Assembly (NCBI GenBank): GCA_951804985.1
Contig: OX638131.1
Location: 102,630,464-102,694,463 of the forward strand
DNA from: Dryomyza anilis
Lineage: Eukaryota; Arthropoda; Insecta; Diptera; Dryomyzidae
DNA: 64,000 nt
Direction: 5' to 3'
The notes under the pieces are model-generated. The model worked only from the letters and a program-made list of their open reading frames with translations, searched no databases and was not told where the DNA came from. Positions 1 through 10,400 of the stretch are shown here, one piece after another. Every line of letters begins with the position of its first letter. Positions within the stretch are counted from its first letter, which is position 1. The translations under genes were made by a program, and so were the position numbers.

Positions 1-452
1 TCACGGAAACATTTTGTTGTTGCCCCTTAAAATGGTGTATGCTCGAATAGAAACAAATTAATTACTACATCCAAACAAAATATATATTTGAACGAAAACA
101 TAAATATGTTCAAAATAAAACATGATTTACAACGACCTGAATATAGATATGTTTCCAGAGAAACATATCTCTTGTTTCAGTTCAAAGAGTAGTATGTTTG
201 CATAAAAACATATCTAAATATTTTTGGAGTGAAATCCTGAAAATAAAATAAAAACAAAAGATTGTTTTTTTAGTAATTTTTATTAAAAATCATTTATCAT
301 GCATATTGGGAATTTATAATATTTGAATTCATATACATATTTTTAATGCATAAATAAATAATGGGCTTAAAACTGTAATTGACAGCATCAATGAATTTAT
401 AATTGCTTCAACAATCGCTGAATCAGATGATCCAAGCTGCTTTATATACGGT

Positions 453-642
453 GCAGTTAAGCCTGAATCACACGATTGAATAAAGGAACAACTTTTAAAT
501 CAATTTTCAAATAATTTTAAAATCAATCGTGTTAAATTTTTGTATAGAAAATTGGGCAATCACACGATTGATATTAAAATCGTTTTGAAAGTTGATTCAA
601 AAGTTGGATATTTATTCAATCGTGTGATTCAGGCTTTACAGT
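453..642. mobile_element. MITE-like hairpin element, left-arm copy
   Basis: The ends are inverted copies of each other: a left end reading gttaagcctgaatcacacga and a right end that is its near-exact reverse complement. The interior is also partly palindromic. The same element sits at the mirror position in the right arm (6526-6689), so it was present before the inverted duplication. No coding capacity. Superfamily not assigned. Confidence 0.7.
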
Positions 643-1634
643 ACAACATTGGTCTCAGTACAGGCATGAAAATCGCGAAAGCTGTTGTAAAAAACATGCC
701 GAATTCTATTTGAAAATCAAAGCACTAAATGTTTAGTTGTGTTTTTTTTTGTTGATGTAAAATCCGTGTCGACTTTTCACAATATTTTTAGAAAAATATT
801 CATGAACTATTAAAATATATACTGCAGTGTTAAATAATATATACTAAATTATATATACTTTGTTACTATTTGTACTTTTTTTTAGTACAATTTGACTATT
901 TATTTATTTTACAAATGACAAAATAGAAAGACGTCTTCTCAACGAACAACAGCCGACACGTACGCAGAAAATACCGGTCACCGAGTGTCACCGTGTTGCA
1001 AGAATACTTTCATTTCATTAATTTAATATTTTTGTTTGTTTTCAAACATCAATATGTTCAAGCGATGGTGAAAAAGACGAGGTAGAAAATGTTCCACAAC
1101 GTTGCCAACTTCGTCTGTCGATAACTTACCGAATGTAGATGAACATTGCGAACTAAGTTTATTTAAATTTAAATTGAATTTTCTGTTTGTTTTGAGACAT
1201 AGTTTAATTTAAGTAAAGTGACAAGAAATACTATATTCAAATGCAATTAAAATTTTATTTTTGTATTGAACATATTTATGGTAAATTAGACATATTCTAT
1301 TGGACGATATATTAATGTTTACACATAGTAATATGTTATTAAAATCTGAACAAAAAAAATTCAATTTCAATTAAAATTTAACTACACTTCATTACTAATA
1401 CATGTATGGTTATTTCGTATTACATTTTAATTACATTCAAACATAATCTAACAAATCTTTTCTATCCGTGTTACCCTTCTATCTTTCGCCATCACTCGTC
1501 ATCACTATTTCGCCGTCTTATACCATTGGGGGGATAACGAAATATAGAGAAAAATTTGAAGTTTTGCTATCACTCGGTATCACAACGAAATAGTGATGAC
1601 TAGCGAAAGCGAAAGATAACATGGAAACCATACA

Positions 1635-2810
1635 TTAAGCGAAAATATTATAACTCATATTATACTTCGGAATATCATTGTCGATTTCGAAACTTGAGAG
1701 CGTCATGGCATTCTGGTAGGCAGTTGCCATAAAAGCAAGAATTAAAATACTTTTAAGACGCAACATGTGCCATATCGAAATTGCAGCATCGCCAACAATC
1801 AGATTGTGCCAAATAAGCAGTTCCTCGTACATATAGTGACTTCCTATGGATACAGTTTCTGGAAGGACCGAAGGCATGTAGCGAAAATGCTGGCTGGAAT
1901 TCATACGTACAACGTATATCTCGTCGGCTAATATACACATGCTTGCGGTGAAGAACAGACTTACCGGCAGCATAAACAAATATCTTTTTTCATAATTATT
2001 GGAGATTTTCGAAGAATATAGGTGAATTAAATAAAAGGATAATGCCCAATCGTGAAGAATTTGCATAATCAGAATAGGCGATAAAAATTTCATTAGTTGC
2101 TCCTGTAATCTATGCAAAAATAAGTGATATCGAAGCAAATTCTCCGCTAACACACTGTACGTCCGACAACAGCCGTGGCTAGGGTCCAACGGAGATCGAT
2201 ACATAACTGCGCCATTGGTGATAAGTGCATGTAGTAGAAAGAAGCCAACAATAGTTGTTGCCAACATTATATATGGCACAAACATGACGTAGAACAGATA
2301 CAAACGCCACAATAAATCTCCAAATGTTGTCAATAACATTCCAAATATACACATATAATATAAGCACTCTTTTAGTAGGAGCAGGAAGCAAATAAAGAAT
2401 TTCCACGGTTGCAACTGTAGCGCGTGTCCATATAGTTCTTGATACATGCGAACTGCTAGCACAAAATCATCGAGCATTTGTTGAAACTGCAACAATTGTC
2501 GGTTGCCACAGATGTACCACAAATGCATAAAGGGACTCATTTTTGCCATCACCATAACAAGTATTATTGGCAGACTATAGAAATCAAGGCATTGTTTGTT
2601 CTGCTTTAGTATGTACATAAAAGTGACGACTAGAGCACCTACTAGAAACAGTTGCACTGGCATGATGAGATATTGCTGCAGTAGACGCATATATCGCTGG
2701 TAAGAGCTGACACGAAAGGTTTTTATTTCTGGATCGTAGTAAAAGATTCGTATACCACATACCAATAACATTAACTGGATAAAATGTAATAATAAACTGG
2801 TCGCAGTCAT
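1635..2810 (-). CDS. Gustatory-receptor-like chemoreceptor, copy 1 (intact)
   Basis: A 391-residue multi-pass membrane protein, probably of the insect gustatory receptor (7tm_7) superfamily: ligand-gated cation channels in sensory neuron dendrites, with the N terminus inside the cell. Hydrophobic segments lie near residues 4-20, 46-66, 79-99, 134-160, 168-195, 240-265, 276-298 and 350-372. The N-terminal pattern (lll..GIRIFYYDPE..TFR.S) and the last helix with ATAYQNAMTLSSF resemble the family, although the usual TYhhhhhQF motif is degenerate. The frame opens 21 codons earlier at a TTG right after an in-frame TAA, so the first ATG (2810) is taken as the start; this gives a normal family length. 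There is no intron, unlike most gustatory receptors. It is divergent from copy 2, with 1.76 kb between the starts. Ligand and exact subfamily cannot be read from the sequence. Confidence 0.75.
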   Translation of the reverse strand: MTATSLLLHFIQLMLLVCGIRIFYYDPEIKTFRVSSYQRYMRLLQQYLIMPVQLFLVGALVVTFMYILKQNKQCLDFYSLPIILVMVMAKMSPFMHLWYICGNRQLLQFQQMLDDFVLAVRMYQELYGHALQLQPWKFFICFLLLLKECLYYMCIFGMLLTTFGDLLWRLYLFYVMFVPYIMLATTIVGFFLLHALITNGAVMYRSPLDPSHGCCRTYSVLAENLLRYHLFLHRLQEQLMKFLSPILIMQILHDWALSFYLIHLYSSKISNNYEKRYLFMLPVSLFFTASMCILADEIYVVRMNSSQHFRYMPSVLPETVSIGSHYMYEELLIWHNLIVGDAAISIWHMLRLKSILILAFMATAYQNAMTLSSFEIDNDIPKYNMSYNIFA

Positions 2811-3464
2811 TGCGGTGCAAAGACTGACAAATATATGCGTTTGCCTAATGTAACTCGCGACATTATTGCGCAATTAATCATATATGTCATAATAATGAAA
2901 ATAATAATCAAACAAAACGTCCGTTTTTAGTAATGTTTTTATTTAATTTTACCCTACACCTATGAGGTACAGGGCATATCAAGTTTGTGCAGCTTTTGGC
3001 AAAGGAGCGAATGTGCATTTTTAAAAATGTTGGAAAATCAAATTTTAAATTTTGAAGTGCTTTAAAAATGATTAAACTTTTTTTAAAATGTTTTTTTATT
3101 TTTTATTTTGTTTTATTTATCAACTGTTATCACGTATTAAAAATATCTTTGGATTAGAACAACATAATGAATTGTAAATACGGATTTTGTGAGTCTATAT
3201 CCTGACCAGAACGCAAATATTGTTGTTTTTTATGCTATAACTCTTTATTTGCAAAAGATCAAATAGTGATGTGAATGCATAAATTGTTTGTTTTTGAAGC
3301 ACCTATAATTTGACGTTATTATTTAAAAATATTTTTCCAAACATTAAATTGCCATTTGTTATTTGCAAGAAAAATGTTTGGCAAAATATTTTTAAATAAT
3401 GATGAAAATCAATAAGTGCTTTAAAAACAAACAATTAATGCATTTACACTAATATTTATACCCT

Positions 3465-4146
3465 ACACTAAGAGTGAAAGGGTATATTCAGTTTGGTACG
3501 CCGTTTGTAACATCCTGAAAAAAGCATCTCCGGTATGGAAAAGTATATATATTCTTGATCAGCATGACCTCCTGACTCGATTTAGCGAGTCAGGAGGTCA
3601 TGCTGTCTGTCCTTCTGTCTGTCTGTCTGTCTGTCCGTCTGTCCGTTTGTCCTTCTGTCTGTCTGTTGAAATCACGATTAGTTGAAGAGCTAGAGCAATG
3701 AAACTTTAGATTTAGATTACTTATATATCGAAGCTGTCTGAACAAGAAAATTATCATGATCGGTCTATTGTGACCTGAGAACTGACCACTTATGTTCAAA
3801 TACCTCATATAAAATTTACTTCTACAAATCAATTTTACTGTACACGTGCTTAGGTAAACTTTTTTGGTCAAATATATATTGACATTATGCTCAAATACAT
3901 GAAAATAATGTTTTCCTACGAAACGATTTGTGGTTCCCAAAAAAAAAAAAAAAATCGAAATTCGGTACACCTACCCATTTGTAAATATGGGTATCAAATG
4001 AAAGAAAATTGTTCAGGGACGGAAAGTTTGTAGTTATTTTCGGGGTTCGTATACCCTGGTGACGTATATACCACTTTGAATGGTTACCACACATATGTGT
4101 AGGGTATTTATAGTCGGCTTAGACCGACTATAATTTTGAAAATCCT
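3465..4146. mobile_element. mini-me / INE-1-like (Helitron-type) element with (GTCY)n tract
   Basis: Starts near a taccctacac...gaaagggta hairpin, followed by tatatatattcttgatcag, a gactcgatttagc core and a (GTCT/GTCC)n tract at 3602-3665. This order (TA-rich tract, short conserved core, GTCY repeats) is that of the mini-me class known from Diptera. The 3' end has a short hairpin (4109-4117 pairing with 4124-4132, tatagtcgg). 3602-4132 is shared with the copy at 9405-9899. No coding capacity. Confidence 0.7.
3560..3605. repeat. Perfect 20-bp inverted repeat in the mini-me core
   Basis: 3560-3579 is the exact reverse complement of 3586-3605 with a 6-base loop (atttag). It replaces the usual sequence around the conserved core and abuts the GTCY tract. 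Confidence 0.95.
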
Positions 4147-4570
4147 AACTATCATAATAACACCTACTTTCAAATTTCCCATGTGATCTAACCTTCCCAA
4201 CTGGTTTATCTTGCACTAATAAAGAATTATAGCAAAAAATTGAAAATCTTGTCGTACCGTAAGGGTGAATCTTTTCGATTTTTCGCTATAACTCTTTATT
4301 GGTGCAAGATAAAATAGTGATGTAAAGGCATTAATTGTTTGATTTTAAAGCATCTATCGATTATCATAATTATTTAAAAATCTTTTAATAAGCAATTGTC
4401 TGAAAAATAACAAATGGCAAATTCATTTTTGGGAAATGAAATAACGTTACTCAAAACGGAACTTTTCGTTTCATTATTATTTTCATTATTATGACATATA
4501 TGATTAATTGCGCAATAATGTCGCGAGTTACATTAGGCGAACTCCAATATTTGTCAGTCTTAACACTGCA

Positions 4571-5745
4571 ATGAATGTGACCAGTTTATTATTACATTTT
4601 ATCCAGTTAATGTTATTGGAATGTGGCATACGAATGTTTTACTACGATCCGGAAACAAAATCCTTTCGTGTCAGCTCTTACCAGAGATACATGCATCTCC
4701 TGCAGCAATATCTCATCATGCCAGTGCAATTAATTTTCGTAGCGTCTATGGTCATCGTTTTTATGAATGGACTAACGCAGAACAATCAATGTCTTGATTA
4801 TTACAGTATGCCAATAAATTTTACTCTTCTGATGACAAAAATGGTCCCCGTTATGCAGTTGTGGTACATCTGTGGCAAACGACAATTGTTGCAGTTTCGA
4901 CAAATGCTCAATGGTTTTGTGTTAGCATTTCAAATGTATCAAGAACTTTATGGACACGCGCTACAGTTGCAACCGTGGAAATTCTTAATTTGCTTCCTGC
5001 TACTACTAAAAGAGTGCATCACAAATATGAGTTTATATTTATGTTTCTGGAGAATATTTCGTGGCTTCTTCTGGCGTTTTTTTTTTTTTACGTCTTGTTG
5101 ATGCCAAATATAATGTTTGCAACTACTATCGTTGGTTTCTTTCTGCTACATGCACTTACCACCAATGGCGCAGTTATGAATCGATCTCCGTTGGACTCAG
5201 ACCATGGCTGTCGTCGGACGTACAGTATGTTAGCGGAGAATTTGCTCCGATATCACTTACTTTTGTATAGATTACAGGAGCACCTAATTAAATTTATATC
5301 GCCTATTCTGATGATGCAAATTCTTTTCGATTGGACATTATCCTTATATATCATTCACCTATATTCTTCGAAATTCTCGAATTATTCTGAAAAAAGATAT
5401 TTGTGTGTGCTGCTAATAAGTATGTTCTTCACCGCATACATGTGTATATTAGCCGACGAGATATACGTTGTACGTATGAATCCCAGCCAGCATTTTCGCT
5501 ACATGCCTTCGGTCCTCCCAGAAACTGTATCCCTAGGAAGTCACTATATGTACGAGGAGCAACTTATTTTGCACAATCTGATTGTTGGCGATGCTGCAAT
5601 TACGCTATGGTACATGCTGCGTCTTAATAATATGTTCATTCTTTCTTTTATTGCAACTGCCTACCAGAATGCCATGACACTCTCAAGTTTCGAAATCGAG
5701 AATAATCTTCAGAAGTGTAATATGAGTTATTATGAGTTCTCATAA
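4571..5745 (+). pseudogene. Gustatory-receptor-like copy 2, single-base frameshift in a T13 run
   Basis: Paralogue of the gene at 1635-2810, mirror-imaged. From ATG 4571 the frame runs to about 5099, where it stops after FFFFTSC. The homologous continuation (FYVLLMPNIMFATT and on to the last helix and YYEFS) is in another frame up to the stop at 5745. ATG-to-stop length is 1175 bases against 1176 in copy 1, so one base is missing overall. The break falls in a run of 13 T (5077-5089), where copy 1 has a mixed 14-base sequence. No other stop or frameshift is seen, and the rest keeps the family pattern. It may therefore be a young pseudogene, or an intact gene with a homopolymer error in the assembly. 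If real, the truncated product would keep only about the first four membrane segments. Confidence 0.75.
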
Positions 5746-6525
5746 CTTTTGTATGATTACAAGGAAAGAAAAGATTTATTTGAATATGTTTGAATGTAAT
5801 TAAAAAGTAATACGAAATTACCATACATGTATTAGGAATGAAGTGTAATTAAATTATAATCAAAATTGAATTTATTTTTGTTCAGATTCTTATTACAAAT
5901 TATATATATCGTCCAATAGAATATGTCTAATATGTTACAATACCAACATAAAATTTTAATTGCATTTGAATATAGTATTTCTTGGCAGTTTACTTGAATA
6001 AAATTATGTCTCAAAACAAACAGAAAATTCTATTTAAATTTAAATAAACTTAGTTCGCAATGTTCATCTACATTCGGTAAGTTATCGACAGACGAAGTTG
6101 GCGTTTTCTACGAAGTTGAGGAGCATTTTCTACTTACGTCTCTTTCACCATCGCTTGAACATATTGATGTTTGAAAACAAACAAAAATATTAAATTAATG
6201 AAATAAAAGTATTCTTGCCACACTCTTCGTTGACACTCGGTGACCGGCATTTTCTGCGTACGTGTCGGCTGTTGTTCGTTGAGAAGACGTCTTTCTATTT
6301 TGTCATTTGTAAATTAAATAAATATACAAATTGTACTACAAAAAGTACAAATAACAAAAAAGTATATATAATTTAGTATATTTAATTTAATAGTGTAGTA
6401 TATATTTTAATTGTTCCTGAATGTTTTTCTAAAAATATTGTGAAAAGTCGACACGGATTTTACATACAAAAAAACACAACTTAAAATTTAGTGCTTTGAA
6501 CAGCCTGTACTGAGACCAACGTTAT

Positions 6526-6689
6526 ACTGTAAAGCCTGAATCCCACGATTGAATAAACGTCCAACATTTGAATCAATTTTCAAAACAATTTTAATATCAA
6601 TTTTCCATACGAAAATTGAGCGATTTTAAAATTATTTTAAAATTGATTTAAAAGTTGTTTCTTTATTCGTGTGATTCAGGCTTAACTGT
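6526..6689. mobile_element. MITE-like hairpin element, right-arm copy
   Basis: Counterpart of 453-642. Ends are actgtaaagcctgaat and its inverted match ending ggcttaactgt. It is slightly shorter and diverged, which fits duplication of an already inserted element. Confidence 0.7.
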
Positions 6690-7121
6690 ACCAAATACAA
6701 AGTAGCCTCATTCCTCTGATTCGGCGATTGTTGAATCAATTGTGCATTCATTGAAGCTATCAGTTGCAGTTTTGAACCAATTATTTATTTATGCATTAAA
6801 AATATGTATATGAATTCCCATATATAAACTGTGCATATTTAAAGATTTTTAATAAAATATAAAAAAAAAAAAATATTTTAATATCAGGATTTCTTTTCAA
6901 AAATATTTAAATATGTTTGCATAAAACATAATAATTTTTGAACTGAAACAACTGATATGTTTATCTGGAATCATATTTGTATTTACGTCGTTGTAAATCA
7001 TGTTTTATTTTGAACATATTTATGTTTCGGTCCAAATTTGTATTTTGTTTGGATGTAGTAATTATTATGTTTTCATTAGAACATACACCATTTTAAGGGG
7101 CAACAACAAAATGTTTCCGTG

Positions 7122-7980
7122 ATATCATAATGTACATCAGAGCCCACTACTACACTGTTCAATGTTAATGCCTGCAAAATTATGTTTGGAGAGGCCTTTT
7201 TTAGCAGCGTGTATGCTTTAGTATCGTTAGATCTTTCGAAGAATCCTTTTCCGACTAATAACCGATTTTTTTTTTAATATTCGATTTCTTTTGTCAGGTT
7301 GGCTGTCATTGGCGCTATAAAATGTTTTTAAATGTGTTAGTTCTCGATGAATATAGCTTCAAGTTGATTTCGTCTATTTGTCGGTGACGGTAGTTATTGG
7401 TGCATTAATTGGAATAAAGAAATTCACTTGAATATTTAATAACATCTTTTTAGTGAATTGTAATTGTGTCTTCGTTACTGTTTTGTGACTACCAGCAAAT
7501 TACTAGGGTATCCTGGGGTAAAGTGGGAAATGGGGTAATATCGGAAATTGCATTTTTTTAAATTTATTACATATTTAAACAAGAAAACGACTATCATGTA
7601 TTACTTGTGTCTTCGTTATAATTTTGTGGTAACCAGGAAAATACAAGGGAAGCCTGGGGTAAAGTGGGAAATTTTTTCCCACATTACCCCAGGATTTTTC
7701 AAGAGATCCAAAAATAACAGACCCAAAAATCAATTAAAAGACATATACATTTTATTATGTTAATACATAAAGTTAGAACACGAACCACTCTATTTAATAG
7801 ATCAAAACGTTACCCACTTTACCTCAGTCTACCCACTATATCGATATCTTAAAGGTAAATTATCTTAACCAACTAACAGCAATTTTCACAGGAGGCAATA
7901 AAAGTTTCAAAAATCAAGTAGTTCAATATTTTATTAATTTCACTGTGCTACAAATTCCAAAAAATGTCGTATTCAAAATT
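7122..7980. other. AT-rich flank with a 141-bp tandem duplication
   Basis: No gene seen. 7160-7206 shares a motif (cctgcaaaattatgtttgg...agcagcgtg) with 13865-13911. About 7460-7600 and 7601-7741 are diverged direct repeats, offset 141 bp, both carrying cctggggtaaagtgggaaa. Confidence 0.6.
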
Positions 7981-8965
7981 TCCCATCTATATTTTTCGAT
8001 AGGCACAGAAATACAATGAATATTTTCATTTACAGAATTTCTGTATCATTTCGAGTTTTGTTTTTTAATTTGCATTTCGGTGTGCAAAAGCGCATTTTCC
8101 TACCTCAAGTTACTTATGTTATTAAAACTTAGCATCTACGTACGTAATTTTAGATTTTAAAAAACTTTTTGAAATACCAACACATTCAGATTACCAAAAC
8201 TTTTTAATTTATTAAAATAGGATTAAAAAGTCCTATGTTATAGGTCATTTTACGACAAACCAATTCAAATTCAAATTTGAATACATTATTCAATTTTGAA
8301 AAATCGTTAAAAAATCATCTTGCAAGATAATCTACATATTTTTACAGTTATTAATATTCAATTACCTTATCAGAACTTTTGGATTTATCAAAATTTAACA
8401 AGAAACAACAAATTTATGATCCTGTTAATAATAATAAGTCTTAACCGAGTCATTCCCACACTACATTACCAAATCAAGTAAACTTTGAGATTTAAAGCTC
8501 TTGGATTTTGGTTAAATTTTTTTATGCAAGGGTCAATTGAAATGTTCTGGTCAATTATTTTTTAATTTTTTCGGACAATATCATCTTGCGATACAGTGAT
8601 TCAAAGTTACAAAATAGACAAAAAATCACTTTTGTATGTTGTTTATATTAAAATATCTATTGATCGAGATATGTTATAAACCCCGTCGAGGGTTCATTTT
8701 AAAGCTGAAAAAATTAAGTTATATCTCCTTTCCCTGGACATTTGGTAATTATCCTTGCAATTCAATTAGTATTCCCTTAAAAAGAATTCTTTTGAAAATT
8801 CAAAAAAAAATCTTAAATTTTTGTTGATTTATTATGAAAATGAAAGGTAGGAAAATGCGATTTTGCACACACTAGTGGAAATTAAAAAAAAATAAAGTGA
8901 TACAGAAATTCTGTATATGAAGGTATTCATTCTTTTTCCGTGCCTATCCAAAAATATAGGTGGGA
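7981..8965. mobile_element. TIR element with ~120-bp inverted ends
   Basis: 7981-8105 is a close reverse complement of 8845-8965; shared blocks are gataggcac, acagaatttctgtatca and gcattttcctacct. The interior (~740 bp) has no substantial reading frame, so this is a non-autonomous or decayed DNA element or foldback. Target duplication not resolved. Confidence 0.75.
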
Positions 8966-9330
8966 AATTATGTATGGGCCATTTCACACCAAATCGACCA
9001 AAAAAAGTCAAATTTGAGATTTTACCCTTTCGATTTTAATGAAATTTTGGTAACTGATAAATGGTATCGAGAATTTTTTTCCGACTACTACTTCCAGAGA
9101 TACAGTGGCTCAAAAGGGCCAAAAATCACTTTTGTATGGTTGTTCATAGTTAAATTTCTCTTGAATTAGAAATGCTGGAAACTCCGTTAATTACTCGTTT
9201 TATAGAACAAGCTTTTAGAATAACTAACGATAACATGTGGCCCGTGGTCATTATCTTTGCACTTCAAATTGTGGTCCTTAAAAAGAACCCTTTTTAAAAT
9301 TCTGAAAAAAATTCTGAATTTTCGTCAATT
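8540..9330 (+). repeat. Diverged direct repeat pair
   Basis: 8540-8830 and about 9010-9330 are diverged direct copies, sharing gatacagtg-ttcaaa...aaaaatcacttttgtatg and cttaaaaagaa...ttttgaaaattc. The first copy overlaps the TIR element; the second lies just outside it. No coding capacity. Confidence 0.6.
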
Positions 9331-9404
9331 TATTGTTAACGTTCATGCAAAATTTCAAGATGGTATTTTGATGGCAATAAAAATATTTTAAAAATAATGT
9401 TCTT

Positions 9405-9899
9405 AGTTTGTCTGTCTGTTTGTCTGTCTGTTTGTCTGTCTGTTGAAATCCCTACTACTTTTAAAATTGAAGAGCTAGATAAATGAAACTTATAACTTAG
9501 ATTACTAATATACCTACGCTGTATTGGCGAGATCGGTCCATTGTGACCTGAAAACTGACCACTTATGTTCAAATACCTCATATAAAATTTACATCTGCAA
9601 GTCAATTTTACTGTACACGTGCTTAGGTAAACTTTTTTGGTCAAATATATATTGATATCATGCTCAAATACAAGATAATAATGTTTTCCGGCGAAAAGAC
9701 TTGTGGTTCACAAAAAAAATCAAAATTCGGTACACCTACACATTTGTAAATATGGGTATCAAATGAAAGAAAATTGTTCAGGGATGGAAAGTTTGTAGTT
9801 ATTTTCAGGATTCGTATACCCTGGTGACCTATATACCACTTTGAATGGTTACCACACATATGTGTCGGGTATTTATAGTCGGCTTAGACCGACTATAAT
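9405..9899. mobile_element. Second mini-me / INE-1-like copy, 5' truncated
   Basis: Begins with a GTCT/GTTT tract and follows 3602-4132 to the same terminal hairpin (tatagtcgg...ccgactata). The TA tract and core upstream of the microsatellite are missing. Confidence 0.7.
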
Positions 9900-9914
9900 T
9901 TTTTTATATAATTT

Positions 9915-10185
9915 TTTTGGTTGGAACCGTAATCGGAACAGCTAATTTTTAAATCTTGGAACAAAAACCGGCACCGATATTACAATGGTTTTAGTCCAAC
10001 TCTGAGACCGTAAATAACCGGAATTGTATCCGGAACCGTTTCGACTTTAGAAACCAGAATCGGAACCGTCATTAAAATAATTGTGAAACCGGAATCGGAA
10101 CCCAAACAATTTTTTGATTGAATACGCTATTTTAAAAATCTTGGAATCAGAACCGGAACCGATATTCTAAAGGGTTTTAGTCCCT
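9915..10185 (+). repeat. Degenerate repeat of CCGGAACCG type
   Basis: Irregular recurrences of accggaa, atcggaacc and ccgatatt, including two copies of a longer block (aaatcttgga-c...ccgatatt...ggttttagtcc at 9950-9998 and 10136-10182). No gene. Confidence 0.55.
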
Positions 10186-10204
10186 GTTTATAATATTATT
10201 TTTC

Positions 10205-10400
10205 ACGTTTTGTCTAGTTTTTCATGTGATTCCGTGCTTTTTTCGTGTTTTGTCGAGTTTCTTCGTGTCTTTCTATATCCCGTGTTTTATCGTGCTTCTC
10301 GTGCGTGCCTTTAAATTTAGTCGTCAGGCATGTGCTCGTGCGTGTCCCCTCTCGGCGTGCCCGTGCGTGTCTGTGCCATCAAAAACAGGCACGCGCCCAT
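10205..10400 (+). repeat. CGTG-rich degenerate tandem repeat
   Basis: Repeated cgtgtttt, cgtgctt, cgtgcgtg on an AT-rich background. Short open frames here follow the repeat composition and are not believed to be genes. Confidence 0.5.

Larger units (their letters stand above)
1..2945 (+). repeat. Left arm of large inverted duplication
   Basis: This arm reads as the reverse complement of 4433-7121. Position 1 (tcacggaaac) matches the end of the right arm at 7121 (gtttccgtga), and the match runs through the receptor gene to about 2945. Small indels and many substitutions separate the arms, so the duplication is not recent. The outer limit is unknown because homology reaches the first base of the window. 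The arm holds a small inverted-repeat element, a gene-sized ORF and AT-rich flanks. Confidence 0.9.
2985..4432. repeat. Foldback repeat in the spacer between receptor copies, interrupted
   Basis: 2985-3460 and about 4190-4432 match pieces of the foldback family best seen at 12655-13710: the end motif ggcgaatgtgcatttt (here ggagcgaatgtgc), the segment atagtgatgt-aatgcat-aattgtttg, and the motif aaatggcaaatt. Internal arms are inverted relative to each other (3290-3360 against 3370-3450). The block is split by the (GTCY)n element at 3465-4146. Confidence 0.7.
4433..7121 (-). repeat. Right arm of large inverted duplication
   Basis: Mirror of 1-2945. Landmarks in both arms: the ATG-proximal block (gacatatatgattaattgcg), the 3' end of the receptor gene, an acgtacgcagaaaat block (6190-6310 against 940-1020), the MITE-like hairpin, and the terminal ccttaaaatggtgtatg motif. 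The outer right boundary is visible at about 7121. Confidence 0.9.

Noticed and set aside
3590..4094. Open frames through the GTCY tract and the similar frames at 9336-9859
   Set aside because: They follow a mobile repeat present twice; the peptides are translations of microsatellite and repeat sequence.
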